Shown: positions 30,124-39,919, counted from the stretch's first letter. The stretch is 64,000 bases of DNA from Nostoc sp. NMS2 (GCF_017115105.1 NZ_JABXKH010000042.1:165644-229643), one strand, 5' to 3'. The notes: generated from the sequence alone by a model not told the origin. A program made the numbers and translations.

Positions 30124-31266
30124 ATGAGAATTGCCCTATTTACCGAAACCTTTTTACCCAAGGTTGACGGCATTGTAACACGCCTGCGCCATACTGTTGA
30201 CCACCTACAGCGTAGTGGTAATCAGGTGCTAGTGATTGCCCCTGATGGAGGCATCACAGAACACAAAGGCGCTAAAGTTTACGGCATTACTGGCTTTCCT
30301 CTGCCATTGTATCCAGAATTGAAAATGGCACTTCCTCGCCCAGCCATTGGTTATGTTTTAGAAGAGTTTAAGCCAGAGGTGATTCATGTTGTGAATCCAG
30401 CCGTTTTGGGTCTAGCTGGCATATTCTACAGTAAAATCCTCAAAATACCCTTAATAGCCTCTTACCATACCCATTTACCCCAATATCTCCAACATTACGG
30501 CTTGGGGATGCTGGAAGGTTTTCTTTGGGAACTGCTGAAAGGCGCTCATAATCAAGCAGCTTTGAATCTGTGTACCTCCACAGCCATGATAGAGGAATTG
30601 ACAGGACATGGGATTGAACGTGTAGATTTATGGCAGCGTGGGGTGGATACGGAATTATTTCACCCCGATTTAGCTAATGTAGAGATGCGATCGCGCCTAT
30701 CACAAAATCATCCAGAAAGTCCATTGCTACTTTACGTTGGGCGGCTTTCGGCTGAAAAAGAAATTGAGCGCATCAAACCAATTTTAGAAGCAATTCCCGA
30801 AGCGCGATTAGCATTAGTTGGAGATGGGCCACACCGTCAAGCACTGGAAAAACACTTTGCTGGCACGAATACTTATTTTGTTGGATATCTCATGGGGCAA
30901 GAATTAGGTTCTGCCTTTGCGAGTGCTGATGCCTTTATCTTCCCTTCCCGTACAGAAACACTAGGCTTAGTACTACTAGAAGCAATGGCTGCTGGTTGTC
31001 CCGTGGTAGCAGCCCGTTCGGGAGGAATTCCTGATATTGTGACAGATGGGGTCAATGGATATCTTTTTGAGCCAACAGAAGATGTTCAAGGAGCCATTGC
31101 TGCTACTGTTCGCCTCTTAGAACAAAAAGAACAACGAGACATCATCCGTCAAAATGCTCGCCAGGAAGCAGAAAGTTGGGGTTGGGCAGCTGCCACCAGT
31201 CAGCTACAAGATTACTACCAAAAGGTGATATTTTCTGAAGAGTTGGCATCGGGGAGTAGGGAGTAG
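30124..31266 (+). CDS. sqdX: Sulfoquinovosyltransferase (SQDG synthase), glycosyltransferase family 4
   Basis: 380 aa. It has the GT-B layout: N-terminal FTETFLPKVDGIVTRL and SYHTHLPQYLQHY, then C-terminal LLYVGRLSAEKEIERI, LVGDGPHR and FPSRTETLGLVLLEAMAAG (the E-x7-E nucleotide-sugar motif). It transfers sulfoquinovose from UDP to diacylglycerol, the final SQDG step, at the inner face of membranes. It follows sqdB and the DUF4291 gene with very short gaps. The last few residues (ELASGSRE) come from the GGGAGTAGGGAG-type tandem repeat that starts at its stop codon, so the natural C-terminus may have been extended slightly. Confidence 0.95.
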   Translation: MRIALFTETFLPKVDGIVTRLRHTVDHLQRSGNQVLVIAPDGGITEHKGAKVYGITGFPLPLYPELKMALPRPAIGYVLEEFKPEVIHVVNPAVLGLAGIFYSKILKIPLIASYHTHLPQYLQHYGLGMLEGFLWELLKGAHNQAALNLCTSTAMIEELTGHGIERVDLWQRGVDTELFHPDLANVEMRSRLSQNHPESPLLLYVGRLSAEKEIERIKPILEAIPEARLALVGDGPHRQALEKHFAGTNTYFVGYLMGQELGSAFASADAFIFPSRTETLGLVLLEAMAAGCPVVAARSGGIPDIVTDGVNGYLFEPTEDVQGAIAATVRLLEQKEQRDIIRQNARQEAESWGWAAATSQLQDYYQKVIFSEELASGSRE

Positions 31267-31456
31267 GGAGATGAGGGAGATGAGGGAGATGAGGGAGCAG
31301 GGAGCAGGGAGCAAGGGAGCAAGGGAGCAAGGGAGAAGAGTTTTCCCCCTACCCCTCTGTCTCTTTTTCATGCCCAAAATCTAAAATCTAAAATCTAAAA
31401 TCCAAAACTTGTACTGAGCGAAGTCGAAGTATCCAAAATCCAAAATCCAAAATTCC
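31255..31456. repeat. Short tandem arrays (GATGAGGGA, GCAGGGA, GCAAGGGA, then CTAAAAT units)
   Basis: At 31268-31337 the period shifts from 9 (GATGAGGGA) to 7 (GCAGGGA) and 8 (GCAAGGGA). At 31372-31456 there are heptamer units of the CTAAAAT/CCAAAAT type, with one dispersed ACTGAGCGAAGTCGAAGTA copy in the middle (31407-31432). These match the STRR repeats of heterocystous cyanobacteria. The array fills the whole spacer between sqdX and cyaB1. Bases 31323-31350 are repeated inverted at 34951-34978. Confidence 0.8.
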
Positions 31457-31457
31457 C

Positions 31458-34037
31458 ATGACACTCCCCAACCCTGGCAGCGTCTTGGCTACATTAACTG
31501 AACTTACTCAAGTTAATCGTACTCACGCCTTATTACGTCGCGTAAAAGATTTATCTGTTAATGAATTTGTTTGCCTACTCGACTTCATAACTGCTGAGTT
31601 CCAGCAATTTCTTAGAGCTATTGAACTAATCAATAATGAAGCTCTAGAAACTATGTTAGAGAAGGTACTAGAAGCTATCACACTTAAAATAGGTCAAATC
31701 CTGCAAGCAGAACACACAGCCATTTTTTTAGTTGACCATGACAAAGGTCAACTATGGTCAAAAGTTCCTCAAGATAACAGCCAAAAATTCTTAGAAATTC
31801 GTACTCCTATAACTGTGGGTATCCCCGGTCATGTTGCCAGTACAGGTCAATATTTAAATATATCTGAAACTTATACTCATCCTTTATTTAGCCCAGAACT
31901 TGAAAAACAAATGGGCTACAAAATCCATAATATTTTATGTATGCCTGTTATCAGCAGCAAAAACCAGACTGTTGCAGTAGTTCAACTGGCTAATAAAACC
32001 GGGAATGTTCCGTTTAACCATGATGATGAAGAACGTTTTCGAGACTTTGCCGCTTCTATTGGGATTATTCTGGAAAGCTGCCAATCTTTTTATGTGGCCG
32101 CTCGGAATCAACGAGGCGCAACGGCTTTGTTACGGGCAACTCAGACATTGGGGCAAAGTTTGGATTTAGAAGCAACTTTGCAAATAGTCATGGAACAAGC
32201 TCGAATTTTAATGCAAGCAGACCGCAGTACGCTATTTTTATATCGTAAAGAGATGAGCGAACTCTGGACAAAAGTTGCGGCGGCGGCAGATGGCACAAAT
32301 TTGTTAGAAATCCGTATTTCAGCTAACCGAGGCATTGCTGGCTATGTGGCTTCCACTGGTCAAGCCTTAAACATTTCCGATGCCTACAAAGACCCCCGCT
32401 TTGACCCAAGTACAGATAGAAAAACTGGTTATGTGACTCGCAATATTCTATGTTTACCAGTATTTAATTCTGCAAATGAATTAATTGGCGTAACCCAATT
32501 AATTAATAAGCAACAAAACAGTTTTACTGCTTCTGATGAAGAGTTTATGCGGGCTTTTAATATTCAGGCAGGAATTGCCTTAGAAAATGCTCGTCTGTTT
32601 GAAAATGTATTGTTAGAAAAACAGTATCAAAAAGACATTTTGCAAAGTCTGTCAGATGCGGTGATTTCTACAGATATGGCAGGTCGAATTGTCACGATTA
32701 ATGATGCAGCCCTGGAATTATTGGGTTGTCCTGTAAAAAACACTAATACCAAAAGTAACAAGCTTTTGTGGGAACAAAATTTGATTGGTCGCTTAGTTTG
32801 GGAAGTTGTGCCGATTGAAAATCTCCAAATGCGACTCGAAGATAGTTTAAAAACTGGAGCTAAACATTATGTACCAGAGCAAACTTTGATGGTGGGAATT
32901 TCTCAAGTTGAGAATGCTGTCAACAATAGCGGGACGTTTAGCGCTCATTACTCAATTTTAGCACTGTGCGATCGCACTAACCCCAATGTATTCATTCCCT
33001 GGAATCTCCCCCTCACTCCCGAATCGGAGTTTTTTAGCCCTGATGAGGTGCAAACATTAGAACGTAGTACGAATCTCACTGTCAATCCCCTAACTAACCC
33101 AGAAGGCGGCGTTCGGGGTGGTTTGGTGGTGTTGGAAGACATCAGCCAGGAAAAACGGATGAAAACTACCATGTCCCGCTACCTAACGCCTCATGTAGCC
33201 GAACAAGTCATGGCTCTGGGAGAAGATGCTTTAATGGTGGGTGAGCGGAAGGAAGTAACCATCTTGTTTTCTGATATCCGAGGCTACACAACACTTACAG
33301 AAAATATCGGTGCAGCTGAAGTGTTATCTTTGCTCAATCAGTATTTTGAAACGATGGTGGAAGCGGTTTTTAACTACGAAGGGACGCTTGATAAATTTAT
33401 AGGTGATGCGTTAATGGCGGTATTTGGTGCGCCACTACCTTTAACAGAAAATCATGCTTGGAGAGCTGTGCAGTCAGCGTTAGATATGCGACAACGCTTA
33501 GAGGAATTTAACCAGCGACGAATTATCCAGGCGCAGCCACAAATTCATGTTGGCATTGGCATTAGTTCTGGAGAAGTGGTTTCCGGTAATATTGGTTCCC
33601 GCAAACGCATGGATTACACCGTAATAGGAGACAGTGTAAATTTGAGTTCGCGCTTGGAAGCAGTAACTAAAGAATATGGTTGTGATATTCTTTTAAGTGA
33701 ATTTACATACCAAATGTGCCGCGATCGCATTTGGGTGCGCCAGTTAGATAAAATTAGAGTCAAAGGGAAACATCAGGCAATTAATATATACCAGTTAATT
33801 GGCGATCGCAGCACCCCACTAGATGACAATACTCAAGAGTTTTTGTATCACTATCATACTGGACGCGCTGCTTATTTATCGCGCGACTTCTCACAAGCGA
33901 TCGCTTGCTTTGAAGCCGCCAAATACATCCAACCCAAAGACCAAGCTGTTGATATTCACCTAGAACGTGCGTTTAACTACTTACAAAAGCCTCCTCCAGA
34001 GTCATGGGATGGTATTTGGACAATGCTTACTAAGTAG
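31458..34037 (+). CDS. cyaB1: Class III adenylate cyclase CyaB1 (GAF-GAF-PAS-cyclase)
   Basis: 859 aa, the length of Anabaena CyaB1. Two GAF domains (~60-200 and ~225-385; both have 'PGHVASTGQYLNISE'-like or 'AGYVASTGQALNISD' cores), then PAS (~390-470), then the cyclase domain (~595-775). Metal-binding Asp606 (FSDIRGYT) and Asp650 (FIGDALM) are present, adenine-specifying Lys646 and Thr721 (DYTVIGDSVNL) are in place, and Asn728/Arg732 stabilise the transition state. A C-terminal TPR-like stretch follows. In the studied protein, cAMP binding to GAF activates the cyclase (positive feedback). Soluble. Start ATG 31458 follows repeat arrays, so its promoter is hard to see. Confidence 0.95.
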   Translation: MTLPNPGSVLATLTELTQVNRTHALLRRVKDLSVNEFVCLLDFITAEFQQFLRAIELINNEALETMLEKVLEAITLKIGQILQAEHTAIFLVDHDKGQLWSKVPQDNSQKFLEIRTPITVGIPGHVASTGQYLNISETYTHPLFSPELEKQMGYKIHNILCMPVISSKNQTVAVVQLANKTGNVPFNHDDEERFRDFAASIGIILESCQSFYVAARNQRGATALLRATQTLGQSLDLEATLQIVMEQARILMQADRSTLFLYRKEMSELWTKVAAAADGTNLLEIRISANRGIAGYVASTGQALNISDAYKDPRFDPSTDRKTGYVTRNILCLPVFNSANELIGVTQLINKQQNSFTASDEEFMRAFNIQAGIALENARLFENVLLEKQYQKDILQSLSDAVISTDMAGRIVTINDAALELLGCPVKNTNTKSNKLLWEQNLIGRLVWEVVPIENLQMRLEDSLKTGAKHYVPEQTLMVGISQVENAVNNSGTFSAHYSILALCDRTNPNVFIPWNLPLTPESEFFSPDEVQTLERSTNLTVNPLTNPEGGVRGGLVVLEDISQEKRMKTTMSRYLTPHVAEQVMALGEDALMVGERKEVTILFSDIRGYTTLTENIGAAEVLSLLNQYFETMVEAVFNYEGTLDKFIGDALMAVFGAPLPLTENHAWRAVQSALDMRQRLEEFNQRRIIQAQPQIHVGIGISSGEVVSGNIGSRKRMDYTVIGDSVNLSSRLEAVTKEYGCDILLSEFTYQMCRDRIWVRQLDKIRVKGKHQAINIYQLIGDRSTPLDDNTQEFLYHYHTGRAAYLSRDFSQAIACFEAAKYIQPKDQAVDIHLERAFNYLQKPPPESWDGIWTMLTK

Positions 34038-34084
34038 TCATTTGTCATTGGTCATTGGTCATTTGTCATTTGTCATTAGTTATT
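34036..34084. repeat. Heptamer array of (TCATTGG/TCATTTG) units
   Basis: About seven copies of a TCATTNG heptamer begin inside the stop codon region of cyaB1. It is an STRR-type array like those at 38732-38806 and 49571-49636. Confidence 0.8.
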
Positions 34085-34153
34085 CTCTCCCTCATCTCCC
34101 GGTTGGTGAGCGAAGTCGAACCACATCTCCCTCATCCCCGCCCCGCCTCTCCT

Positions 34154-34429
34154 TCAACCTTCAACCTCCCCCTGGTCATCCTGAAACGAGTCTTCACCAA
34201 TTCGCAGTTCTTTCTTTGAGTGTTTCAACTGTTTCCATAGCTCCTTTATTTGTTTGTAAGCTTCACCTGGAGGCAGTTTTCCACCTGTTTCTAAGTTGCA
34301 AATGTAGCTTACGCGTTGGGCAAATTCCTGTAGATTCGCATTAAAAACCAGGTTTTCTGGCTTTACCTGACCGTAGTAGCGACCACGAGGGTAAAGAAAA
34401 TCATCCTTATTCACTATTTTGTTCTCCAT
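34154..34429 (-). CDS. Small conserved cyanobacterial protein, DUF7219-like
   Basis: 91 aa. The composition and order FLYPRGRYYGQVKPENLVFNA, FAQRVSYICNLETGGKLPP and YKQIKELWKQLKHSK match a small conserved protein family of cyanobacteria (DUF7219 as I recall it); function unknown. The N-terminal half is aromatic-rich and the C-terminal half charged and helical. Convergent with cyaB1. ATG 34427-34429. No ribosome-binding site is obvious. Confidence 0.7.
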   Translation of the reverse strand: MENKIVNKDDFLYPRGRYYGQVKPENLVFNANLQEFAQRVSYICNLETGGKLPPGEAYKQIKELWKQLKHSKKELRIGEDSFQDDQGEVEG

Positions 34430-35157
34430 TTATCAATTCACCTTTTATTTGAATGTCTGAAGCGAAATCACTAGCTACCTTAATCTTTACTTTCGTCAGA
34501 CTGGGGAAAAGCAAATCATCCAACTCCTTTTCCAATTGGTTATGCAGGAATTAGTTGATTCAAACTTTGAGACTAGAGGATAAAGCTTGAAATGCTTTTG
34601 TTTGTTGTAAATGTTACAGAAAAAATGTCTGTTAAAGTACTTCTACTAAAGTAACTAGAGAGAATATTTGATTTTCCTCCCGGTCGTCAATTTATCTCAT
34701 CTTAATTTATTAAGTTCAAATTGTAATTAACTTCAATCCAAACCCTGAATTAAAAACTATTAAAACATATAAGTATATCTCACCAAATAATTTTTGCAAA
34801 AATAGTTACTGTTTAAAACAGTAATACTACTTAGAAAAAGATACTAGAAACCAGAGTCAATTGTCCTCTGTTAAAAGTTAGAGATTCATTTGTTAATACT
34901 TAGCAACTGGCTAGTGAGAGCATTAAAAAGAGGCAGAGGGGCAGAGGGGCAGGGGGAAAACTCTTCTCCCTTGCTCCCTACTCCCCATCTTCCTCATCTT
35001 CCTCATCTTCCTCATCTCCCCCTACTCCCTCTACTTTTCTGCTAAATTCTGCATCCTCTTCAAAAATCACCGATGGCTAATAGTTAATAACTAAAGATAA
35101 AATAGTGAAGCCCGAAAGGACAAAAATCGTCCATCGCCTAGAACTTTAACTGCCACC
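34430..35157. other. Intergenic region between DUF7219 gene and purC
   Basis: 728 bp. A/T-rich to about 34910, likely holding the promoter of the small minus-strand gene. It then contains an array of GAGGGGCA, CTCTTCTCCC and CCTCATCTT units (34925-35032); its part 34951-34978 is the exact reverse complement of 31323-31350. No other feature. Confidence 0.6.
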
Positions 35158-35895
35158 ATGTCTGTGAATTCCAAGTTATACGAAGGCAAAGCAAAAATTC
35201 TTTATACAACAGACAATCCAGAAGTCTTGTTGGCTGATTTTAAGGACGATGCCACGGCGTTTAACGCCCAAAAACGTGGCAGTATCCAAGGAAAGGGAAA
35301 AATAAATTGTAGCATTTCCAGCCAGCTTTTTAAACAGTTAGAGGCTTATGGTATAAAGACTCACTTTATCGACAGCCCTACCCCGAATCAGATGCGGGTG
35401 AAGGCAGTAAAGATTTTACCCTTGGAAGTAGTTATCAGAAATATTGCAGCTGGCAGTCTGTGTCAGCAAACAGGCTTGCCAGTGGGTACAATTCTGAAAC
35501 AGCCTTTGGTTGAGTTTTATTACAAAAACGATCAGTTAGGAGATCCTTTGTTGACACGCGATCGCCTTTACCTGCTAAAACTAGCTACTGCGGAACAAGT
35601 AGAAGCAATTACACATCTAGCATTGCAAATCAATGAATTTCTCAATAAATTTTGGCAGCAATGCGGCATTACCCTAGTAGACTTCAAACTAGAGTTTGGT
35701 TTGGACTCACAACAGCAGTTGCTCTTGGCAGACGAAATTAGCCCCGACACCTGCCGTTTGTGGGATACCACAGAAAAGGACTCAAACCGCCGGGTAATGG
35801 ACAAAGACCGCTTTCGCCGAGACTTAGGAAATGTAGAGGATGCCTACCAGGAGGTTTTACAAAGAGTGCTAAAAGCAGTAGAAACTACAACTTAA
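35158..35895 (+). CDS. purC: Phosphoribosylaminoimidazole-succinocarboxamide synthase
   Basis: 245 aa. It begins YEGKAKILYTT and has the family blocks KDDATAFNAQKRG, PLEVVIRNIAAGSL, DFKLEFGLD, ADEISPDTCRLWD and KDRFRRDLG. It joins CAIR and aspartate with ATP in purine synthesis. The same neighbours (cyaB1 before, omp85 and lpx genes after) occur in Anabaena sp. PCC 7120 as I remember it. ATG 35158 follows a heptamer-rich leader. Confidence 0.97.
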   Translation: MSVNSKLYEGKAKILYTTDNPEVLLADFKDDATAFNAQKRGSIQGKGKINCSISSQLFKQLEAYGIKTHFIDSPTPNQMRVKAVKILPLEVVIRNIAAGSLCQQTGLPVGTILKQPLVEFYYKNDQLGDPLLTRDRLYLLKLATAEQVEAITHLALQINEFLNKFWQQCGITLVDFKLEFGLDSQQQLLLADEISPDTCRLWDTTEKDSNRRVMDKDRFRRDLGNVEDAYQEVLQRVLKAVETTT

Positions 35896-36069
35896 ACAGG
35901 TAAAAACTAAAAGGTCAGAAGGAATTATATTTTACTTTTGCCTTTTGCCTTTTGCCTTGTAAAGTAAAAAAGCAAAAGAAAAAAATTATATTTTGAATTT
36001 TACCTTTGGCATGAGGGCATTATTGCCTTGTGATGGTGTGTGTGGTCGTGAATAGGAATCATAAGTAAA

Positions 36070-38730
36070 ATGCGTTTATCTCCCGTATTGCTGGCAGCAA
36101 TAGCAATTACAGTCCCTTTGGGCGGCTCATTGAGTGCAAAGGCAGAAACCGCCAAAAGTTCAAAACAGACAACAGAAGTTTTGACACTAGGAACAAATCA
36201 GCAACCAGAAAAGGACACCAGTCAGCTTGACTCTAGTAAAAATCTCAAATCTCGATCTAATCTCACAGGGATTATAGAGGCACAGAAATCGCGCATTGTT
36301 GCAGTTTATCCCGCTAATCCAGCAGCGATGCCTGCGGTGGTCACTGAGCGCAGCCGAAGTGCGGGCTACGCCTACGCGACACCAGGGGTAATAGTGCCAA
36401 CCTCCACAACAAAAACTGCACAACAAACCCCTCAAATCAATCCCAGCCCTACTCAACAGCCCTCTCCAGCCCCGGACATCCCACCGCCAGAAATTCAACA
36501 ACCAACGCCTTCCCCAACTCCTGAGACTACTCCAGTCCCAGAGAATGTCAATCCACCGACAACAGAACCTTTATTACCCACAACTCCAAAACCATCTACC
36601 GCTCCAGACGTTCCATTCCCAGATGGTCAACAACGAACACCTGCTCCAAGACCAAGTGCTACACCCAGTCCGCAGAATGTTAACCCGCCCACAACTCCAG
36701 AACCATCTATCGCTCCAGACGTTCCATCCCCAGATGGTCAACAACGAACACCTGCTCCAAGACCAGGTGCTACACCCAGTCCGCAGAATGTTAACCCGCC
36801 GACAACTCCAGAAAATACTCAACCCAACACAGCCCCAGAAGCCAATGACCCCCGCGTACTGGTGTCGGAAGTACTCATTAGATCGCAGTCTGGGCAACTA
36901 TCACCAGAACTGGAAGAACAAGTTTACAAAGTAATTCGTACCCAACCAGGACGAACGACAACTCGCAGCCAACTGCAAGAAGATATTAACGCCATCTTTG
37001 GTACTGGCTTCTTCTCCAACGTCCAAGCATCGCCAGAAGATACCCCCTTGGGAGTGCGGGTGAGCTTTGTTGTACAGCCTAACCCCATCCTGAGCAAGGT
37101 ACAAGTGCAAGCCAATCCTGGCACTGGTGTTCCCTCTGTACTCCCAGCTACTACTGTGGATGAAGTATTTAAGGAGCAGTATGGCAAAATCCTCAACTTG
37201 CGTGACTTGCAAGAAGGCATCAAGCAGTTAAACAAGCGGTATCAAGATCAAGGTTATGTTCTAGCCAACGTAATTGGAGCGCCCCAAGTCTCTGAAAACG
37301 GAGTTGTTACCTTACAAGTAGCAGAAGGTGTAGTAGAGAATATTAGAGTCCGGTTCCGCAATAAAGATGGTCAAGAAACAGACGAGAAGGGACAACCAAT
37401 TCGCGGACGGACACAAGATTACATCATTACCCGAGAATTGGAGTTAAAGCCAGGACAAACATTCAACCGCAACACGGTGCAAAAAGACCTACAGCGCGTG
37501 TATGGACTGGGACTTTTTGAAGATGTGAATGTCTCCCTAGACCCTGGTACTGACCCCAGCAAGGTGGATGTAGTCGTGAATGTAGCGGAACGCAGCAGTG
37601 GTTCTATTGCGGCTGGAGCAGGGATTAGTTCTGCTAGCGGACTTTTTGGAACAGTTAGCTATCAACAGCAAAACCTGAACGGTAGAAACCAAAAACTGGG
37701 CGCAGAAGTGCAGGTGGGAGAACGGGAACTGCTATTTGACGTGCGGTATACAGACCCTTGGATTGCGGGAGATCCTTACCGGACTTCCTACACAACCAAT
37801 CTTTTTCGCCGCAGTTCCATTTCATTGATTTTTGATGGCAAAGATCAAGATATTAGGACTTTTGACCCAAATAATCTCACTAATACAAATGCTCAGGATC
37901 GCCCCCGTATTCTCCGTCTAGGTGGCGGTGTCACCTTTACCCGTCCTCTTTCTTCTAATCCTTACAAAACCTCCGTTTGGACTGCCTCAGCTGGTTTACA
38001 GTATCAACGAGTTTCCGCCCGTGATGCCGATGGCAATCTCAGAAAAACAGGAGCGGTATTCAATGATAATGGAGTTCCTATCGACGAGAATGGAAACCCC
38101 ACCGCCAATGGTCAACCACTCGAAATTCCACTTACCTCGTCTCCGGGAGGTGAAGACGATTTACTACTGCTGCAACTGGGGGCACAGCGCGATCTCCGTA
38201 ATAACCCATTGCAACCGACAAGCGGTTCTTATCTTCGCTTCGGGGTTGATCAGTCAGTTCCCATCGGACTAGGAAACATTCTCCTCACCAGATTGCGGGG
38301 TAGCTACAGTCAATATTTACCCATCAAGCTGATTAGCCTTAGCAAGGGGGCGCAAACCTTAGCATTTAACCTGCAAGCCGGAACCATCCTTGGTGACTTG
38401 CCTCCTTACGAAGCCTTTACCATCGGCGGTAGCAACTCCGTCCGGGGTTACGAAGAAGGAGCATTAGGTAGTGGACGCTCTTACGTGCAAGCATCAGTTG
38501 AATATCGGTTTCCAGTTTTTTCAGTAGTCAGTGGCGCACTATTTTTTGATCTCGGCAGTGACCTGGGAACTAGTACCAGAGCGGCTGAAGTATTGAACAA
38601 AAATGGTAGTGGCTACGGTTATGGTCTTGGCGTTCGCGTCCAGTCTCCACTGGGGCCAATTCGTATTGACTACGGTATCAACGATGATGGAGATAGTCGG
38701 ATTAATTTCGGTATTGGCGAAAGGTTTTAG
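36070..38730 (+). CDS. omp85: Omp85/BamA-family outer membrane assembly protein
   Basis: 886 aa. An N-terminal signal peptide (MRLSPVLLAAIAITVPLGG to about residue 26) precedes a Pro/Thr-rich region (~110-255) containing two 37-aa repeats. Three POTRA domains (~260-510) follow, with VRVSFVVQPNP and VNVAERSSGS, then a beta-barrel ending in phenylalanine (INFGIGERF) with the 'GGSNSVRGYEEG' loop motif (VRGY), which is the Omp85 hallmark. It inserts barrel proteins into the outer membrane. Residues ~90-105 (VTERSRSAGYAYAT) derive from a dispersed repeat, see findings. lpxC lies 218 bp downstream, and in this cluster assembly protein and lipid A genes are linked. Confidence 0.95.
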   Translation: MRLSPVLLAAIAITVPLGGSLSAKAETAKSSKQTTEVLTLGTNQQPEKDTSQLDSSKNLKSRSNLTGIIEAQKSRIVAVYPANPAAMPAVVTERSRSAGYAYATPGVIVPTSTTKTAQQTPQINPSPTQQPSPAPDIPPPEIQQPTPSPTPETTPVPENVNPPTTEPLLPTTPKPSTAPDVPFPDGQQRTPAPRPSATPSPQNVNPPTTPEPSIAPDVPSPDGQQRTPAPRPGATPSPQNVNPPTTPENTQPNTAPEANDPRVLVSEVLIRSQSGQLSPELEEQVYKVIRTQPGRTTTRSQLQEDINAIFGTGFFSNVQASPEDTPLGVRVSFVVQPNPILSKVQVQANPGTGVPSVLPATTVDEVFKEQYGKILNLRDLQEGIKQLNKRYQDQGYVLANVIGAPQVSENGVVTLQVAEGVVENIRVRFRNKDGQETDEKGQPIRGRTQDYIITRELELKPGQTFNRNTVQKDLQRVYGLGLFEDVNVSLDPGTDPSKVDVVVNVAERSSGSIAAGAGISSASGLFGTVSYQQQNLNGRNQKLGAEVQVGERELLFDVRYTDPWIAGDPYRTSYTTNLFRRSSISLIFDGKDQDIRTFDPNNLTNTNAQDRPRILRLGGGVTFTRPLSSNPYKTSVWTASAGLQYQRVSARDADGNLRKTGAVFNDNGVPIDENGNPTANGQPLEIPLTSSPGGEDDLLLLQLGAQRDLRNNPLQPTSGSYLRFGVDQSVPIGLGNILLTRLRGSYSQYLPIKLISLSKGAQTLAFNLQAGTILGDLPPYEAFTIGGSNSVRGYEEGALGSGRSYVQASVEYRFPVFSVVSGALFFDLGSDLGTSTRAAEVLNKNGSGYGYGLGVRVQSPLGPIRIDYGINDDGDSRINFGIGERF
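36581..36802. repeat. Two 111-bp tandem repeats coding Pro-rich linker of Omp85
   Basis: Units begin at 36581 and 36692 (37 codons each), and a third unit start is present at 36803 before it diverges. Encoded sequence contains APDVPSPDGQQRTPAPRP. Frame is kept, so copy number can change linker length. Confidence 0.85.
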
Positions 38731-38731
38731 T

Positions 38732-38806
38732 TTGTCATTAGTCATTGGTCATTGGTCATTAGTCATTGGTCATTAGTGAATCACAAAGGACAAAGGACAA
38801 AGGACA
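38732..38806. repeat. STRR array (GTCATTA/GTCATTG and AGGACAA units)
   Basis: Tandem heptamers TCATTAG/TCATTGG (38734-38778) are followed by AAAGGACA units (38784-38806). They start 2 bp after the omp85 stop and fill part of the gap to lpxC. Confidence 0.8.
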
Positions 38807-38948
38807 AATGATAATTAGCTTGCTAATTTTTACATTTACCTCAATACTGTTCCGATAAAGGGATTAATGACATTTTTAGGGGAATATCAGGGACTTTACC
38901 AAAACAGACGATGAACAATAGTAAACAAAATATATTGACTTTTCGGCT

Positions 38949-39821
38949 ATGCAACAGCACACTCTAGCAGCCGAAATCACCCAAATAGGGGTGGGATTGC
39001 ATAGCGGTGTGAATACCCAGGTGCGGATACTACCAGCTGAAACGGGAAGTGGACGCTACTTTGTGCGGGTAGATTTACCGGATTTGCCGATTATTCCAGC
39101 CCAAGTTGCGGCAGTTAGTCACACTGTTCTTTCAACTCAGTTGGGGAAGGGTGAGGTATATGTTCGCACGGTAGAACATTTGTTGGCAGCACTTGCGGGT
39201 ATGGGTGTGGATAATACCCGGATTGAAATTGATGGGCCAGAAGTCCCGCTTTTGGATGGTTCAGCAAGTGTGTGGACAGCCAACATTGCCGAAGTCGGAC
39301 TAGTATCACAACCCGTTAACAATCAAGTTCCTTTGACTGTTACAGAACCAATGTGGGTCTATGAAGGGGATGCCTTTGTTTGCGCCCTCCCAGCACCAGA
39401 AACTCGCTTTAGTTACGGTGTTGATTTTGACCTGCCCGCCATTGGTAATCAATGGTATAGTTGGTCACTAACCACTGACCTAGAAAAAGCTTCTGCTAGC
39501 TTTGCTGCCGAAATTGCTCCTGCCCGTACTTTTGGGTTACTGCATCAAATTGAACACTTACAAAAAACTGGGTTAATTAAAGGTGGTAGTTTGGATAATG
39601 CACTTGTTTGCGGGCCAGAAGGGTGGCTAAATCTCCCATTGAGATTTGCAAATGAACCAGTTCGTCATAAAATCTTGGATTTAGTAGGAGATTTAAGTTT
39701 ACTAGGAACTTTTCCTCGCGCTCATTTCTTAGCGTATAAAGCCAGTCATAATTTACACATTCAACTGGCTCAGAAAATTTTAGATTTTGAACTTCGACTT
39801 CGCTCAGTCGAACGATTTTAG
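38949..39821 (+). CDS. lpxC: UDP-3-O-acyl-N-acetylglucosamine deacetylase
   Basis: 290 aa. LpxC signatures: [19 protein letters not shown] (zinc His), [12 protein letters not shown] and [15 protein letters not shown] (zinc His and Asp), and [12 protein letters not shown] (catalytic His). It removes the acetyl group of UDP-3-O-acyl-GlcNAc, the committed step of lipid A synthesis, as a soluble zinc enzyme. The final ~13 residues ([13 protein letters not shown]) are encoded by a dispersed repeat (CTTCGACTTCGCTCAGTCG) that overlaps the natural end. It opens the lpxC-fabZ-lpxA-lpxB series. Confidence 0.96.
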   Translation: MQQHTLAAEITQIGVGLHSGVNTQVRILPAETGSGRYFVRVDLPDLPIIPAQVAAVSHTVLSTQLGKGEVYVRTVEHLLAALAGMGVDNTRIEIDGPEVPLLDGSASVWTANIAEVGLVSQPVNNQVPLTVTEPMWVYEGDAFVCALPAPETRFSYGVDFDLPAIGNQWYSWSLTTDLEKASASFAAEIAPARTFGLLHQIEHLQKTGLIKGGSLDNALVCGPEGWLNLPLRFANEPVRHKILDLVGDLSLLGTFPRAHFLAYKASHNLHIQLAQKILDFELRLRSVERF

Positions 39822-39919
39822 ATTTTGGATTTGCTCTAAAGCTTAAAATCCAGGATTATTAAGGTTTCGATCTACGCCTGCCTGCTAAACTTTCAGATGA
39901 AAAATTAACCACAGGGCCA

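Noticed and set aside
34036..34084. Regular heptamer array as a possible CRISPR
   Set aside because: Units are 7 nt and contiguous, with no unique spacers; these are STRR repeats. The same reasoning applies to 38732-38806, 31372-31456, 49486-49636 and 42911-43060.
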